This document shows, piece after piece, positions 12,801-27,549 of a DNA stretch of 60,968 nt. Source of the stretch: Saccoglossus kowalevskii (Eukaryota > Hemichordata > Enteropneusta > Harrimaniidae); NCBI RefSeq assembly GCF_000003605.2, contig NW_003106600.1:9248-70215 (forward strand), written 5' to 3'. The translations under genes were made by a program, and so were the position numbers. Each line of letters opens with the position of its first letter. The first letter of the stretch is position 1. The notes beneath the pieces are model-generated. The model did not search any database and was not told where the DNA came from. It worked only from the letters and a program-made list of their open reading frames with translations.

Positions 12801-15800
12801 ACTCAGGCTTTATCGGTCATTGTATGAAATAAAACGTGAACTCTAGTGTTGAAAGCGACCTGAGTGCTTATCGGCGGCGAATCGGTGAGGCATGTACTGG
12901 AATTGTCACAACATGTCACGTCTAAGTTAAACTGTTTTTGCGGTACTGAGTCGTTCTAATAATGAATATCATTATATGTTCGAATATCACAGATGCGTTA
13001 TCTGCAGAGAGATTATTTTGTCAAGTATATCTGAACAAGATGTGATTGATGACTTTATTAAATAAATCACAATTCGTGATTGTGAACTTTACCAGTGCTG
13101 TAGTAAAGTGATGTTTCTCGTTATGGTGGATTGTTTTTTATATTTGTATTCAGATTTCCAATTTAATGTACCCATCTAAGTGAAGCAGCAACTAAACCAC
13201 ATTAGTGAACATATTATATTATAGTATATTATCAAGAAGTCGATGTTTTTTTTTCTCATTATTGTCTGAGCTCTATCTTCTCTTTCAAGTGTATTTGCAC
13301 TTACCATGTTCACGTGTATTTATCCGGAGTGTGCCAGCAATGACTCGAACAACACTGGGTAGCTACTGAAAATATGTGTTTTATGGAAACCTAGCAACCA
13401 TGGTAGTCAGAAGTTAGAATGTATCAGAGAAAAGATTTAGTATGATTATTTTCTGTTTAGTAGACTATTTGAACCAGTATTTGTAACACTAAAAATAATT
13501 AATCTGAAATAACAAAAAACTCTTGAACTTTTTTCGAGCAGTGTTCCAATGTGTTTCAATTAATTGACTACTTATACCGGTAGGTAATATGGTAGCACGC
13601 ACACGGACTTTGGAATCTCTGCTAAATCGTGCAGGTGTAATGTGATACTCAACACAGAATATCCATCCCAAAGAATTGACAATGACTCATCTAATCCAAA
13701 AATACTAAAGTCAATAATGTTGGTGTGAATAAATTGAAATTAACATACTAGATTTTGAGAACATTGACGTTATGGATTTAATAATGGGGATCGTTTTAAT
13801 ATTTTCATGACATTTTTAACACAGGTTACATCTCAACATAAGGTCACATTACATAGGTGCAATACATTGTGACTACATGGTTATTATTATTGCCATAAAA
13901 TACTTAAAAATATTAATATGAAAGAATGAGTTTTTATTGTGCTAAGCCGTCCTCAGGATTGCAATATTTCACATTGTCTCGAAATGTAGTATTAAAATGC
14001 ACAAATCCTATTTTTATCCAACAAATGTCGTGAATCTTGACGTCAGCCTGACACAATTTTGTAACAGGCTATTTTAATGTCGGTGAATGTCAGTAAATAA
14101 CACCGTTTGCTGAGATTTCATTAGCAATGCCTGGATTTGTCGCTAATGTGAGGGGACCAGGGGTCAGTTTACAAACTTTGCATACCAACGGATATTTCAT
14201 ATGTACACAGTGTCACAATAAAGTCTTGATAAGTGGAATACTGCTGTGTTGTAACGCTGGGTTGAATTATGGACAATTCTAATCCCTTGTACAACAGTAT
14301 AAGTGCGCGATGTGTGTACAGGGGCACGGCAGGTTAGCCACGTGTGGAACTACCGTTGACACCATACACCTTGCCGTCACATTTATGGCTCGACCAAATC
14401 GCCTATAGCTCTTCAGGGGATTACGTTATGAGTGTCCGAGTCGCCGTTGACAAGGAGAAGGTGCACACCTGAAAAGTTGTTGTTAGTTTACAATTTAGAA
14501 GAGCGGGTACAAATCCTCAACGCAAATACGTTATGTTTTGATTCATGGTGACAATAAAATTTCGTATGGATATATTAGACTGTCCACGAAGCGACCATGT
14601 TTTTTTTCAAAATATTGCCAAATTACGCTGACACATAATACTACTGCAACTGAATTCCACAGATTGGTTGGAAAACGTGTGTATGTTAGACAGTTTTAAT
14701 TATAACGAAATAATTTGAATCTAAACGATTTTTAAGTTTTTTTACTGTGAAATATTTTCTCTCACTCGTGGTGTATAGTTTAATACGGGTCAGGTGTTTG
14801 GTATTTACAAAACTACTAAAATATTTAGTCCTAAAAACATTTCAACTGTAGTCAAATCACAGACTCGGTCAGTGCTAAACAAACATACACAAGCAAACAT
14901 TCAGGGTCAACTTCAAAACAACGAATTATCACACACGTTCTGAAAAAATGAACTTTAAATATCTTTAAAAAAAATATTGTTAATTATATATAGTACCAAT
15001 AATCTAGAAGTTTTAAAATGTTGTCAGAAAATGTGCAGTATTAAACACGATGCTCCGAAGATTGACGGTTGACCTGGCCTCTCTACGAGGCCATTTAGTG
15101 ACAGCGGTATTTGTTCTTTACAATAGTCAACTTAAGGTATATTGATAAGATTAAAATGGCGGGATTCAGCAAAAAACACAGGCTAATTGAACACACAATT
15201 GGTACAGTTTTTTTAGTAATTTAATTCACATGTCAACAATTCTTTGCACTCAGCAGTTGACATGTAAACGGTTAAAACGATTATTAATTTTTGTCTTGAG
15301 CTGAGTTCAATTAAATCAATATTTTTGAATTGTTTTTTCATTGGTTTGTAAATTCTAACTTTTAAATTTTATTTGTTTTCTGAGAAAAATGTATTTGGAT
15401 TTGTGATGTGATCACAACATATGAAGTAATGCAGAATGGTATCCGGGTCACGTGATTTTATCAGTATTTCACACAGCCATGTCCCCCTGACACACACTCA
15501 AACTGCACCAAACATTTCGAAATTTACGCATTTTCTATATGATTTTCAATTAAAAATACATATTGCCGTTCAGATTTCAGATCTGCTCCCATAAATATAA
15601 ACATGGCTACGTTGGCCTGGAAATTGTTTACACAGTTATGGGAGGTAACTTGATCGAGTCCAGTCACCGGATTTCAATCAATACAAAATATTCGGTAAGT
15701 TCAAGACAAAATGTATTGGGTCAGCATGTATGAGAATCGCTCGTTAAAAAATTTCAATTGTCACGAAAATAGAATTAAAGGCACAAGTGTTATGACATTC

Positions 15801-18800
15801 TTCAAATGAATAAAAAAAATTGAAATGTTACCAGTTTCCCAAACTAATACAATTTTCAATAGTATCTAACAGCCGTTAATAAACCCAAGGTCAATAAATC
15901 TTTAATATTTATATTTTTGGTTCAATCATACAAATTTGTCTCATTGTTTTATTAATCTTCTGAGCAGATAATTCTGATCTTTAGGAGGTCAGAGTTCAAA
16001 TATACGTCATGATTGATAGGTGGTCTGACAGGGTGATAAAACATGGCGCCGTCAACGAAGTTCAGAGTATCAACATTGTATGCTGAGGGATTTGAAAAAA
16101 ATACAAGTCCACTGTTATTGCAAGTAGAATTGCCTATAATTGACAAAAGCAAACTAATAAATATAGTCTAGTCGCTTATCAATGAGCTACTTGGGCAAGT
16201 AGCTGGTGTTGGATAGGCCGTGTACTACCTGAGACTTTCGTCTACTTGCTTATGGATTATTTTATATTTGGTTATTTTCCTAAGATGTAGATATTCAATA
16301 ATTTAGGAATTAGAGGACTCAGTAAACAAATAATTTGAACAACAATTCACGTTATTTTTAATTATTTATAAAGAATTCTCAACAATTGCGCATGGTTACA
16401 ATGTTTGTATATATTATTAAGTGGTTATTGTCTCTTACAACAGATCCTTGAGTCGGGCTGGTATTTAGTTCAACTAACGACATGAAAATTGTGGCGGGAA
16501 AGTGAGTTGGCAGACGGTAAAACCACTAAATGAGTTTTTGTTTGTTTTTTTAAGTTTGAAGAACGACATATAACTCACATTATTCCGACATATAACTCAC
16601 ATAAATATTAATCGCATATCTCACAGAGGTGGACAAAAATGGATTATCATTATTGACGGTGGTGACATCACATTGGAGATAAACTTGAACACGGCCATGA
16701 TGGCAAAAACTGTCACATTTATTTTATTATTATTTGTATAATATTGGTACTGCACACATGAAGTCAAGTGTTAAGACGTTTGTACTACGCACATGAAAAC
16801 AGTGCATATACAGCTGAAAATGAATGTTTAGTCTATCAAACACCCATACAAATATTGTATATGTGCTGGTACATATCCCCATGTGTTTGCCCACTTAGTA
16901 AAGTTGGCTCAAGACTACAAAAAAATAACAAATTTGTGAATAATTCAGCTCATGTTTCCTTAAATTGTAGATAGAAATAAATGCACTTTTCAACTCTTGA
17001 TGACATTTGACCGTTTCTATTTAAAAACTTTTCAAGCATCAAAAATGACAAATATTTCTAAAAAAAATATGTGTCATGACTATGGGATTATAGGTTCATC
17101 ATTAAGTTAAAATTGGCGTAATTATCAAAGCCCTTGTAGGTGTCCTTTTTGTGAACACATATAGAATTGTTGTTTGGTCACATTTGTTGGAAATGTAATT
17201 CTGTTTACAAATAGTCAGCATCGGAAACGCCTCAGGACTATGATGTGTGTAACTATGCTACAAATAATAGATGTTTACTACGGCCAGGGTATATATCAAC
17301 GGTAATATAGAATGAACTATAAAGTATGTGCCAAAAGTTCGAGATGGAAAAATAAGGGACGGTTCAATTTCAGACAACTAACTTGAAAACACGTTTTTAT
17401 TCTCTAAGTTGCCTGACCTCTGGATCCATGTTCATGTCAGAACATCAAAACATAGAATGAAAAAAAAAAGAATAGTATTATAACCCGCTGTGTTAACTAT
17501 GTAGTACACCGTATATATTTGCTAATACCTCTTAAATATTATAATTACTACAAAATTGCTACAAACAAAATATGGTAACTAAGGAACTAAATTAGCATAA
17601 CCTTACAACTGATGGCCTAGCATAAATCATTTCAAAATAATCGATAAATTTGACCATGTTATTTATCCCTGCCTTCCTACAAAACAATCTAGACAGTTGT
17701 AACTTTATTATTGAAAATATTCACATTTCGGTAGATTAGATTGTGGTGCACTCCACGAATAGATTTTGAATAGATTTCAGACACACCTGTGGCTTACATG
17801 AATCCGCCATTTTTAGTTCGTCAACAATATTGTATTTAAACTCACTACTGAGCGAAACCGTTTTGACAAGTAGTTAATTTGTTTGCAAAATTTCGAGGTC
17901 TTTTCGCTGATAAAACACGTCAGTAGATTTTAATTTATGCAGCGCGAATTGCTCAACGGAAGGTGTGAGACAGTCAGCAAACAGGAATACAGTTAGGGTT
18001 GCATAAGGGATTAAATCACCTAGGTTCACCTCGTTGATCAAGACAGTTTTATTTGCATGTTTTTCATAACGGGTCGTGAGATGACGTTTTCACGCGACCT
18101 TGTCAAGTTCACTCACTTCATGTAGTCCCTGATATTGTCCCAAAACAATGTCTGGTTCGTATGCAAACGAGCTCTATCGCAATTAAAACAGAAGAACATC
18201 CGTATAATGGTGGCTAACCCGTGCCTGTAGCTTGGTTTGTTAATTCAATTATCGGATTTGTAAACATGTATGTCCATGCTATACTTCGAGTTGCCGTGCT
18301 GTTTTTAGCCCTATGTAAGCCATAATTCTTCCCGCCAAATTTATTGCAAGGTTGTGCACATTTGTATATGTTTTCTGTAAAGACATTAGTAACAACATTC
18401 CCCATTGGCTACAGACTAAATCATTATTTTGAAAATAATTCAGACAATATTATTTTTTTTTTTTATAAAACTTGACATTGTCGTTCAAATGTTCAACATC
18501 CTGTTTTCTATTCGTGACAAAGACTTATTTATAAAACAATTTGATTGCCAAAATGTCACAGTTTAAGAGTGAATCATGGTGTAAAATTATCAAACCACTT
18601 TCCAATAATAGCCAAGAATTTGTACTCGGTCTGCTGTGAATATTGACGTGCAATTGCAATACACAATGGCGGGTCTTGACTTGCGAGGTCTGTTAACACC
18701 AACGTATCTTGATTCTCTGCATTAATGATTTACCGTAGTTTACTACAGTTTACAATATTTAAACTGTCAGAACCATTAATCCTGTCAATCGACTATTATG

Positions 18801-21800
18801 CCATAAAATGACAACATATAAAACACGTTGGAATGCTAAAAATTGCGAATTCGTTAACAAATGTTTTTATAACATTGTACAGGGACAATAAGATTACGCT
18901 CAATGTATCGTTCAGTTGTGATCAAACTGCAGCCATGCATGTGTTGACAGTATTTATGGTTTTTAAAAATGTTAAAATGTGTGGATTATTCCATGTGATA
19001 TGCACTTGCTCCGATAAATGAACTGTGTGCGTGGAAACCCGTAACATCGTAAAGAAACTGACCTGTAGTTGGACAACGTGGTTGAGCGCAACCGGACACA
19101 AGCAGATCTTCGGTAGGCCGTTAATAAATAAAAAAGGGACTACTTGTGGAGAACGAACTCACGACTGAGTGTGTTCTGGAAAATGCTGTGCACAGTCTAG
19201 CAGTTAATAGTTTTCGATCGAAGTTCAATTTGAGACAGACAGTTAATCCCCCTCCAGCTCATTTCGTAAAACCTGCCAGACGGTATTTAACTATCGTATC
19301 ACAAATCGGACATAACGGTTTAAAAACAATCACACACCCAAACATGTTAGTTTTCATCATCATTTCTATAGTTTTACACTTTTAAACAAAACAAAAAACA
19401 ATCTTACCGTTTTTTTGTTCCTTTCTGTCCAATATTTTGTTTCTCGTCTGAGATTTGAAACTGCGATAATAGAGCAGCCTACCTGGATTGGCTTTCAAGA
19501 TGGCCGCGACGGATGCAACTTGTTGAGCTGCGGATCGTTTTTACATGACCGTGAACATAACAGACAGTCCATTTTCCGAAGTTCGTACTTCTTTGGAAGT
19601 CTTCGAATTTTCTGTGGGCGATAGTGATCGTTTGTGACGAAATAAAAAGTTGAAGTCGCTGAAATGATGACAATTTTACGCTATAACGGTACTCGAGTGT
19701 CGTCACATAAAGCACAAATACAAACCAATTTTCGAGTCTTAAACTATCATGTATGAATTGTGTGGTTATCATGGTATCAATAGATGACAAAAATACGAGA
19801 TTAACATCCAAAATTGGAATTCGAAGCGTTCAACTCTCCAGACAAAACAAGTAGATGCATAATGGCAGCCAGACAGGCTAATTTGCATATGACTGCTTAT
19901 GATAATGCATGCATACGAGATACCGGTGTCTAAAAAGAATGGGTGGTCAGATATAACTATCTAGTACACAGCTTGGTGGGCGAATGTTTACTGTAGATCT
20001 ATGTTTATTTTCTGTTGTTTCATTCAGGCTAAGTAGCCTTCATATAATCGTATTTGTAATAAGTTGTTGGCGGGGAAACTAGAAAATCGAATATTTGAAA
20101 ATGAAAGCAAGATTGGACCTTCCATCGAATCAAGTTGGCACAGGTGGGGATTTCTAATGATAGACATAATTATGATGATGATGGATGTTTATGTTTTTGC
20201 GTATAATAAAATAATTTGATAAATGGTGCAATGAATCCATGAACAAAAACTATTAAATGTGTCGTCAGGTATAATGACGGTCAAAACAACGGACTATATC
20301 GTAGTCAATTCTCAGCTCGGGTAATCGCACACCGTAAATAATTAAATTAAACCCCGAGTCGGCTCGTCATTTTGGTATTCTGTGCGGATCCTGGTTAAAT
20401 CTTCGTGTCAATTTTTAGTAGAGTCCCTTAGCAACTCTGTAAGTTAATTAGTATTCACTATATCACTCACAGTGACCTATCTGTTTTGATTGCTTCTTCA
20501 GTAAGATCAATTTTCAGTGACTTCGAATAAAAACAATTGTAAAATTTGTCAAGCAAGGCGGAAATTGTAATTTTCGTCCATCTTTAAACTAATGTTGACG
20601 TCATTTCCGTTACCGGCCCACCGGAACACTGATCTACGATTATTCAGAAACGCGTTGACTGTCGTTTTATACAGAAGATTGAGAATTGCATTTAATAAAA
20701 ATAAATATTCAAAAAAAAATTAAATCGGTTTAAATGATGGTTTACCGTATGTTTGAATGGTTAAGTACATACAAACCAAATGTTCAAGAACTGATAACAT
20801 TGAAGTATAACTAAACAGGAAATTTGTTTCATGCTTTTCCCTTTACTATATAAATTGAACAAGAAAAAATGTCTTTGTAATTGTAATTGGGTTTAATAAA
20901 AAATCTATGTTGTGTATGCTTGTTTTGTTAAATGTAATGTGAGTGTTTCATGTTGTGTTTCACAATTGTTCAACAAAATCGTAATGTTATGATTTTTTGG
21001 GATGTTTAGCAAGTATCTCCACACATCATGAGTATGACCTCGTGTGGCCATTGCGATTTTGGAGACGAATTGTTTGCGGTGCATTGTATGTGAAAAACGC
21101 TTAAAAACATGAAACTTTTTCCAGGGGGCGGATAAACGACATAGAAAGAATGCGCATACCCCGGGGCGCAGAAGTCATTATTTCTCACCAAAAAGTACAC
21201 AAGGGCTGCATTCAATGATGTGAATCGGCTTATTTGTGCGCCAAACTAATGATAATAGATGTACAGAGCAATACAAAACACTTGCAGGGCCCATGCTACT
21301 CTTTAGTATAAAAACCAACATCCGTAATGGCCGGAGGCAACAAACCAGTCGCCAATATTCCCTCGCCGCCTCACGTATACACAACATTGGTGGGAAGTTA
21401 CGCTTTTACTGTTACTTCCATAATCATTTATCGTTTCACCTGTCAACGTTATTTTCACGATAAAAACGCTCCCTACATTCGAACATACACGATGAATTGG
21501 ACATAAGGCCAATCTCCGAGAACCCCCCCCCCCGCAAATACACCCACATCACTACGCAACGGTAATGTTCTGATATAGTATGTAGGCTTTCTGTGAATTG
21601 CTTAGATGTATAATGGCTCATTCCAGTAGCAGAAGTGACACGCTTAATTAAAACGATATATGTTGAATCCTTTTAGCCGAGTCGTAACGACACCCTTTGT
21701 TGGGTTATTAGGGTGCATATCATAATGTTTCTCAATCGATATGCCTTTTTGTTCGAGTTCTGCTTTTGAAGGTTTACATTTAGACATTTTTTTCCGTTTT

Positions 21801-24800
21801 TGACAATTCATTAAATGAAAGTGTAAGTCTGTTTTTTAGAGGAAACACGATATGGGCATCTCAAACATACAATTAACGGATACGATGCGGTCTGCCTTTG
21901 CTGACAGTAGTGCGTAATAATATTTTCACGGCACGTTCCATTGATATTTCTGGTATCGTCAGATTTTTTATCATCAAGCATTCGACCTCGATCAATATGT
22001 GAGGGTAATACAAAATCATACCAATGTTTGACGCGGGAAATAGACAAGTAACGTCGGAGTTAGAGTGTCATAATTTAATAACAATGAATCCGAGCTAAAT
22101 TTGAAAGCATTGAGTGGTGTTGTGGTATAGGGTGTCACGTGTTCTCGTGGAAGTAATACACTCAAATTAAAGTCGTGTTTCTCAAATATCTCTCGAATTC
22201 GTTTGATTTAGATGTTATGTTTTCACTTCGTTGGTTTGTGTTGTGTTGTGTCGTGTGCTTCTTGACTGAGACGAACACCGTATATATGCCGTATGATGCA
22301 TATAAATATAAAACATCTCGTTTCGAATTACCGATACTAATGTTTTCCTCAGTTCTTATTACTTGTACTTAATATGTAACACAGAAATCGTGTCTAAATT
22401 ATCACAACAGTTAGTGAAATAATTGAATTTACAGATATTCAAAAATGGCAGCGTGGTCTACTCGTCATACCTAAAGGGTACGTTGCTAGGCAATTGTCAA
22501 GAGGATAAAACCATTTTAAAAAGAAGAAACAATAATTGGTGAGTTACTTTGTGCCAATTGAGTCTCAGTATAAGTGTAGTTCCTACGCAAATGTTTAATA
22601 GATATGCAGTACGTCACATTTCATACAAACTCCGAAAGGTTATCTCTCCTTTCCATCTGTTACAATTGCACTGTTATTCAATGATTACACTGACGACGCG
22701 ATATTATTCTCGAAATATGACCTAAATAAAAGAAAATGACAAATGTCGAATTTATTATTAATTTTTTTATTAATTTAAAAAAAAGAAAACGAAGATAGCA
22801 TCATCACGAGTCGGTAGGACGACGTGATGAAACACGCTTTCGAGTTGCCAATGGGAATTGCAACGCCGTCCAACGACCGATAAATAGTTTTTCACATCCA
22901 GATTATTTTCCCGCCAAAGCTTTAGCGCAAATGTCCAAATGATTTCTATAAACCAAATGCCAATAGTTTCAGTAGCAATCCCGAGACAATTGGGACGTTG
23001 TCTTCACATTATATCAATGAAAGACAATATTTTTAACGGGGACTATTATATAGCAGGTCAAGAAATTAGGCGATTAATCGCATGCTCAGGCACCCTGGTT
23101 GGGAATGTCTGGTTTAAAATTATTTGAAAAAGATGCACTCCAGCAGGCATGTATTTGAATCAGAACATACTTGACAATATTTTTCAAGTGATTCGAGAGG
23201 ATCATCGCGACACGCCTCGGTTCGCCTCCGCCGCAGTCGGTTCATTCGCTTCGAATTTGCTACTTTTTGAAGAAGTCTGACACATCGTTTCATTTATGCG
23301 ACAACTTGTGACCTCTAATTTCCGGTTTATAATTTGGAACTAATAACGGTTTCTAAATTGATACAGTTTAAAAACTTGAAAATGATTGAATTTGGTACTT
23401 TCCGTGAAAAACAATGTGTGAATCTTCCCGAGTCTCAGTTAATGCAAACATTCATTTTTTTTTAAAAAAAACTAAAAATTATCAACAGCATATCGAAGTA
23501 AGAAAATATATTTAATGCTTGTTTTGGCATTTGAGTTCGTGTTGATCCGCCCGCATTGCCGGTTTGTTGTTTTGTTTCAAACCGAACAGATTGCGGCATT
23601 TCATGGAACAAATCAAGCACAAAAATAAAGGCAACACGATCATTAGTGCGACGATGAGCGATCGGATGGCTGATATGAAATGACGGCAAACACGGGGACC
23701 GCTTCATCAAAAAATAAGAACGGCGAAATTCTGATTGGAGATTAACGACGATTTAGTTGGTTGATGGGAGAGGGGCGTCCGATCGGGGTGGCGATAAAAA
23801 CGGCTCGATGCAAATTTGAGGCGATAAATTAGAGTCAGTAGTCGACATATGTGATATGCAGCCTGTCTCTCGCTATAAAGAGATGCATTTTTACTTGTTT
23901 CTATATATCACACAAATCCCCGAGAGATTTGCTTGGACATCTCTACTGACGACTATTTATTACAGCCCCGGAATAAATGTCTATTCTGCCCGTTGAGAGT
24001 ACAGCAACTCGGTCTGCTCGAACCGTTCCGAAGTGTTGTCTTCACCGCGGTCAGCTATTAGTAGTCAGCGCGTGTAGGCAGATCAGTACTTCTCCTAATC
24101 CCCTCCGTAATGCCATCCCAATCAACCAAACTCCAAGACTATTAAGTTAGCTGAACCGTGCTCGTCCTTATCAAAACGAGACTACGGTTGAATTCTCAGC
24201 TTGAATTTGCTCTGAGCTCCCATAAGATTACTGACTAAGGCGGGGTTTTATCCTGTAAGGAACGGAACAGTGTCGTTTACCGAGATTTCGCTCAATACCC
24301 CACAATCTACCTTAATACAATTAGTCTTAGCTATAACTAGTCCCGACTTTATTTTCCATAATATAAAAAGTTAATTGATTTCTGACAGTCTAGGGCAATG
24401 ACACTTAAAACCATGATAGTTTTAAGTATATAGTTTGGTTTTAAGCGTTCCTACTTCGAAATCACACATTCTCACTTTAACTATTTCTATATATATTTCA
24501 GGTGAAAATACAATATTATAAAATAACAATAACAGTTCCAAATATGCATAGATAACTTAGTGCGATTCAATCTGGTTCGTCCAAACATGGTGTAATTGAC
24601 CTTTGGCCGTTTACACAATTAATCAGAAATGGGTCTTCTTTTATTTTCGGATTTACCAGAATAACGGTAGTTGCCAAGTAGTGTTATTTCGATCAGGGCT
24701 TTATCGAGACAGTCATGGTTGTATCGTATATACGACTTGATTCTGTGTTGGCAGCCATAAAATTTAGGCTAACAACAAGGAGGCAACAATATCAAAATAT

Positions 24801-26600
24801 GTTTGGAGTTTCTTGTAACAGTTAAACGTAAACACGTACTACACACCACACCGGAATAAACATACAATAAAACGTTCTGATTGGAGTACTAGTAATTAAC
24901 AAATAAAGGGTTTTATTTAATTTGCACACACGTCGTACATGACACATAGTAAGAGAAAAGAGCTAATGTGAGCACACCGAGCCTTATATAACTATAACGA
25001 AACAGAATAAGGTGACAAAATTTTCAGTAAAATGTAGTTGAATAAATTATCAAACGGAGTAATTAGTAATTAGCGTTAAACTAATCAGATTCGTTTTGTT
25101 TCAACGTACATAATAGTCGGCGGTGATATTATCCCAACCACACATCCTCTCGCTGCTCCAGATCCCGGATACGGTATTCAGACTGTCGTTTGAATTGCGT
25201 AAATACGTGATAACATTCACCTCTGAACAATTGCACAGATTTGATGTGTCAATTATTAAATTAGTAGGAAATTGTTTTTCCAATGTGTTGGTTGCTGCTA
25301 TGTAGAGTTCCAGCAATGTTAGCTTGCCTCAAGTTAAGATATTCACATCGGCATCAAACTTGAAATGCGATTCCTGCTAACACTGGTGTCCACAAAAACT
25401 AAATATATCATTACATCTTGTGCTTTAAATTAGAAAACTGTCGATTTTAACACTAATTTTGTCACGTGATTGTACTTCTGATAATAAATATAGATATCTA
25501 TCTGAAATTAACAGCTAAGAAATTTCGTTAATTTTCGAAAAAGAATGACTCAAGTGAAAAATATTTTAAAATACACATAATCTTCTTTAAAACATAATAT
25601 TCGTTTGTAGTAACAAAATAAATTAAATCAATAGCAATTATACTTTTATTTAAATGAGCAAATATTCTTTTAAAACGCACCAGGTTTGTCAGCCGTGTTC
25701 AATTCGCTGTCGGATAAATGATAAATATATAGACTGAAAATGAGCAATGACAAAAATTAGAATTTCCCCGTCATCTTAAAATGTGCAAGTTACCCTTCTC
25801 CAGATTCAATAATAATTTGGAACCAAATGAAGAGCATATTGTGTTTTTGTTCATTTTAACAGAGAAAAGTTATTTTCTATCAACATTCTGTATTTTAATA
25901 AGTACACACTTTGACAACGGCCGTGAAACGAATTAAAACTACCCAACCTTCTTTTAGGCTGTGAACGGCGCATAACACTACAACCAACGTTCATTGTTTT
26001 AAAGACTAGTCCCAAGCACTCATACAGCATAATTATAGTCTTAATATTAAATAAATATAAAATGGCATTTAAAATTCGTTGTCTGTAATCATACTACGGA
26101 AATTGTCAGTAATGACGATTAGTCAGAACGAGGTGGTGACAGTGTGTCTGCATAATTATGTTATTAATATTGCACGAACGATTTCAAATGTTTTCTCCAA
26201 TGGTTAATAAAAGCAATTCTGAGAATTTAAAATAGAAAACAGTGCATGGATAAACATTAAAAGTTCAATCTGTAAGCGGTGTATGGCAAGCATCATCAAC
26301 ATGTGGAGGGAATACTCGGAAAGTGGTAGTGAGAATTGTTGAAAATACGGATGACGCTAAGTTTCACTACCATTCGTGTTTACGAAGCTAAGATGCAAAC
26401 AGTTCCTATATGGTTCAGATAGAACGCGAATGTCATTCCATCACGCAATAATAGCAGATTGTTAAAATGGATCTGGTTGAATTTCGTCTTTCCAATAACG
26501 AGGAACTTCCAAAATGGTGGTTTCTCTTCACATCGTACGAACCTACCTGCCATGAGCGGAACATATAGAACACTGATTGTTTTCATGGGAACACAAATAT
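9856..26600. other. Gene-free region downstream of Pitx
   Basis: About 16.7 kb of mostly unique AT-rich DNA. Small items: a 24-base poly-A at 12183-12206, a 17-bp direct repeat at 16564 and 16586, and C11 near 21524. The block 23180-24380 is less AT-rich and contains nested inverted words (23834-23950). No open frame here shows a domain, and no tRNA or rRNA was recognised. Distal enhancers are possible. Confidence 0.55.
12183..12206. repeat. Poly-A tract (24 A)
   Basis: An uninterrupted A run that could be the tail of a retroposed sequence. The sequence to its left shows no recognisable SINE or mRNA copy. Confidence 0.9.
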
Positions 26601-26624
26601 GAAATATACTGTTTCGGAAATACG

Positions 26625-26630
26625 TTTATT
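26625..26630 (-). terminator. Candidate Pitx polyadenylation signal (AATAAA)
   Basis: On the minus strand AATAAA lies about 150 bases past the Pitx stop codon. It is the nearest canonical hexamer and would give a short 3' UTR. AT-rich DNA contains this hexamer often, so the call rests on position. Confidence 0.5.
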
Positions 26631-26778
26631 TGAAGAAAAAACAAATGCATCGGCATTTAGTTCTCCGCCTTTGCTTAGCACAGTGTCTCTGTCTGTTCGT
26701 CTCTTTAAGTTTCTTCAACCAAGATTATGTATGTCCCCACACAACTTGTCAAATGGCTGGATATGTCATTCGATGAGT

Positions 26779-27288
26779 TCATGCATATTGGCAAGCCGAC
26801 AACGTCGGGTTTTGTCTGGCAACTGGGTAACTCAGTGTTGGCTGTTTCGCCATGTTAGCTTTCAACCGAAGCGACGCAATGCTGCTGGAACACTGGTCTC
26901 GATAAACGTAAGGTGGGGCACTGGTACCGTACGGACACGACGTCGATGCGTTGTTGAAAGTGTTCAGATTGCTTCCCACGCCGTTCATTGTTGGTAGACT
27001 TGTGGTCATATTGGCAGCATTCGCTGACTGGTTTCCGAAACACATGGATTGACTTGATAGTGGATTGACATTCATAGAGTTGAGTGCCCATGGAAACCCC
27101 TTTGAACCAAGTGGGCTTGGGGCCTTTGTCACCCAGTTGTTTGGGTGATATGAATACCCTGTGGAGTAGAGTCCGTCATCAAAGGGTGTCATCATCCCGT
27201 AATGACCGTGACTGAATTGGTGCTTATACTCATTCAGTTGGTTTCTTTCCCGCTTTCGCCACTTTGCGCGTCGGTTCTTAAACCAAAC
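26779..27288 (-). CDS. Pitx: Pitx homeobox gene, last coding exon (homeodomain residues 47-60, C-terminus with OAR motif, stop)
   Basis: Seen: on the minus strand a CAG acceptor at 27291-27289 is followed by codons reading VWFKNRRAKWRKRERNQ, the recognition helix and end of a homeodomain with lysine at position 50. The exon encodes 169 residues and ends with TGA at 26781-26779. Further along are YSYHPNNW, SMNVNPLSSQSMCF, CPYGTSAPPYVYRDQC, the OAR core SSIASLRLKA (about residues 271-285 of the short isoform) and a final LSACQYA. Each block has a clear counterpart in vertebrate Pitx1/2/3, so this is Pitx and not Otx, Gsc or another paired-like gene. Known for the family: K50 selects TAATCC sites in the nucleus, and the OAR motif modulates activity. 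Odd: the protein stops right after CQYA, without the short extra tail of Pitx2. The intron between homeodomain residues 46 and 47 is at a position common in paired-class genes. Confidence 0.97.
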   Translation of the reverse strand, partial: VWFKNRRAKWRKRERNQLNEYKHQFSHGHYGMMTPFDDGLYSTGYSYHPNNWVTKAPSPLGSKGFPWALNSMNVNPLSSQSMCFGNQSANAANMTTSLPTMNGVGSNLNTFNNASTSCPYGTSAPPYVYRDQCSSSIASLRLKANMAKQPTLSYPVARQNPTLSACQYA

Positions 27289-27549
27289 CTGGAACGGTAA
27301 AGAAGAGTGTCGTTAGAAACAAGATATTTGCATTTTCACTGAAAAAAAACACACATTTAGAATCATTTTACATGTAATAAATACAGTAATTAATTGCGGC
27401 CATTTCAATCTAAGAGAAAAGTGCATATTTTATGATGTTAAGTAATTAAGATTGGGATTGGACAACGAATTCCCAACACTTAAATAGTGCAAGTGTTGGG
27501 GAATGAAGTTAAAAATAACAAGGAGGTTGGACACGGCGACGATTCAATA

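Noticed and set aside
26599-26997. 132-codon plus-strand frame over the end of the Pitx last exon
   Set aside because: It is the antisense of real Pitx coding sequence; the minus-strand reading matches Pitx motif by motif.
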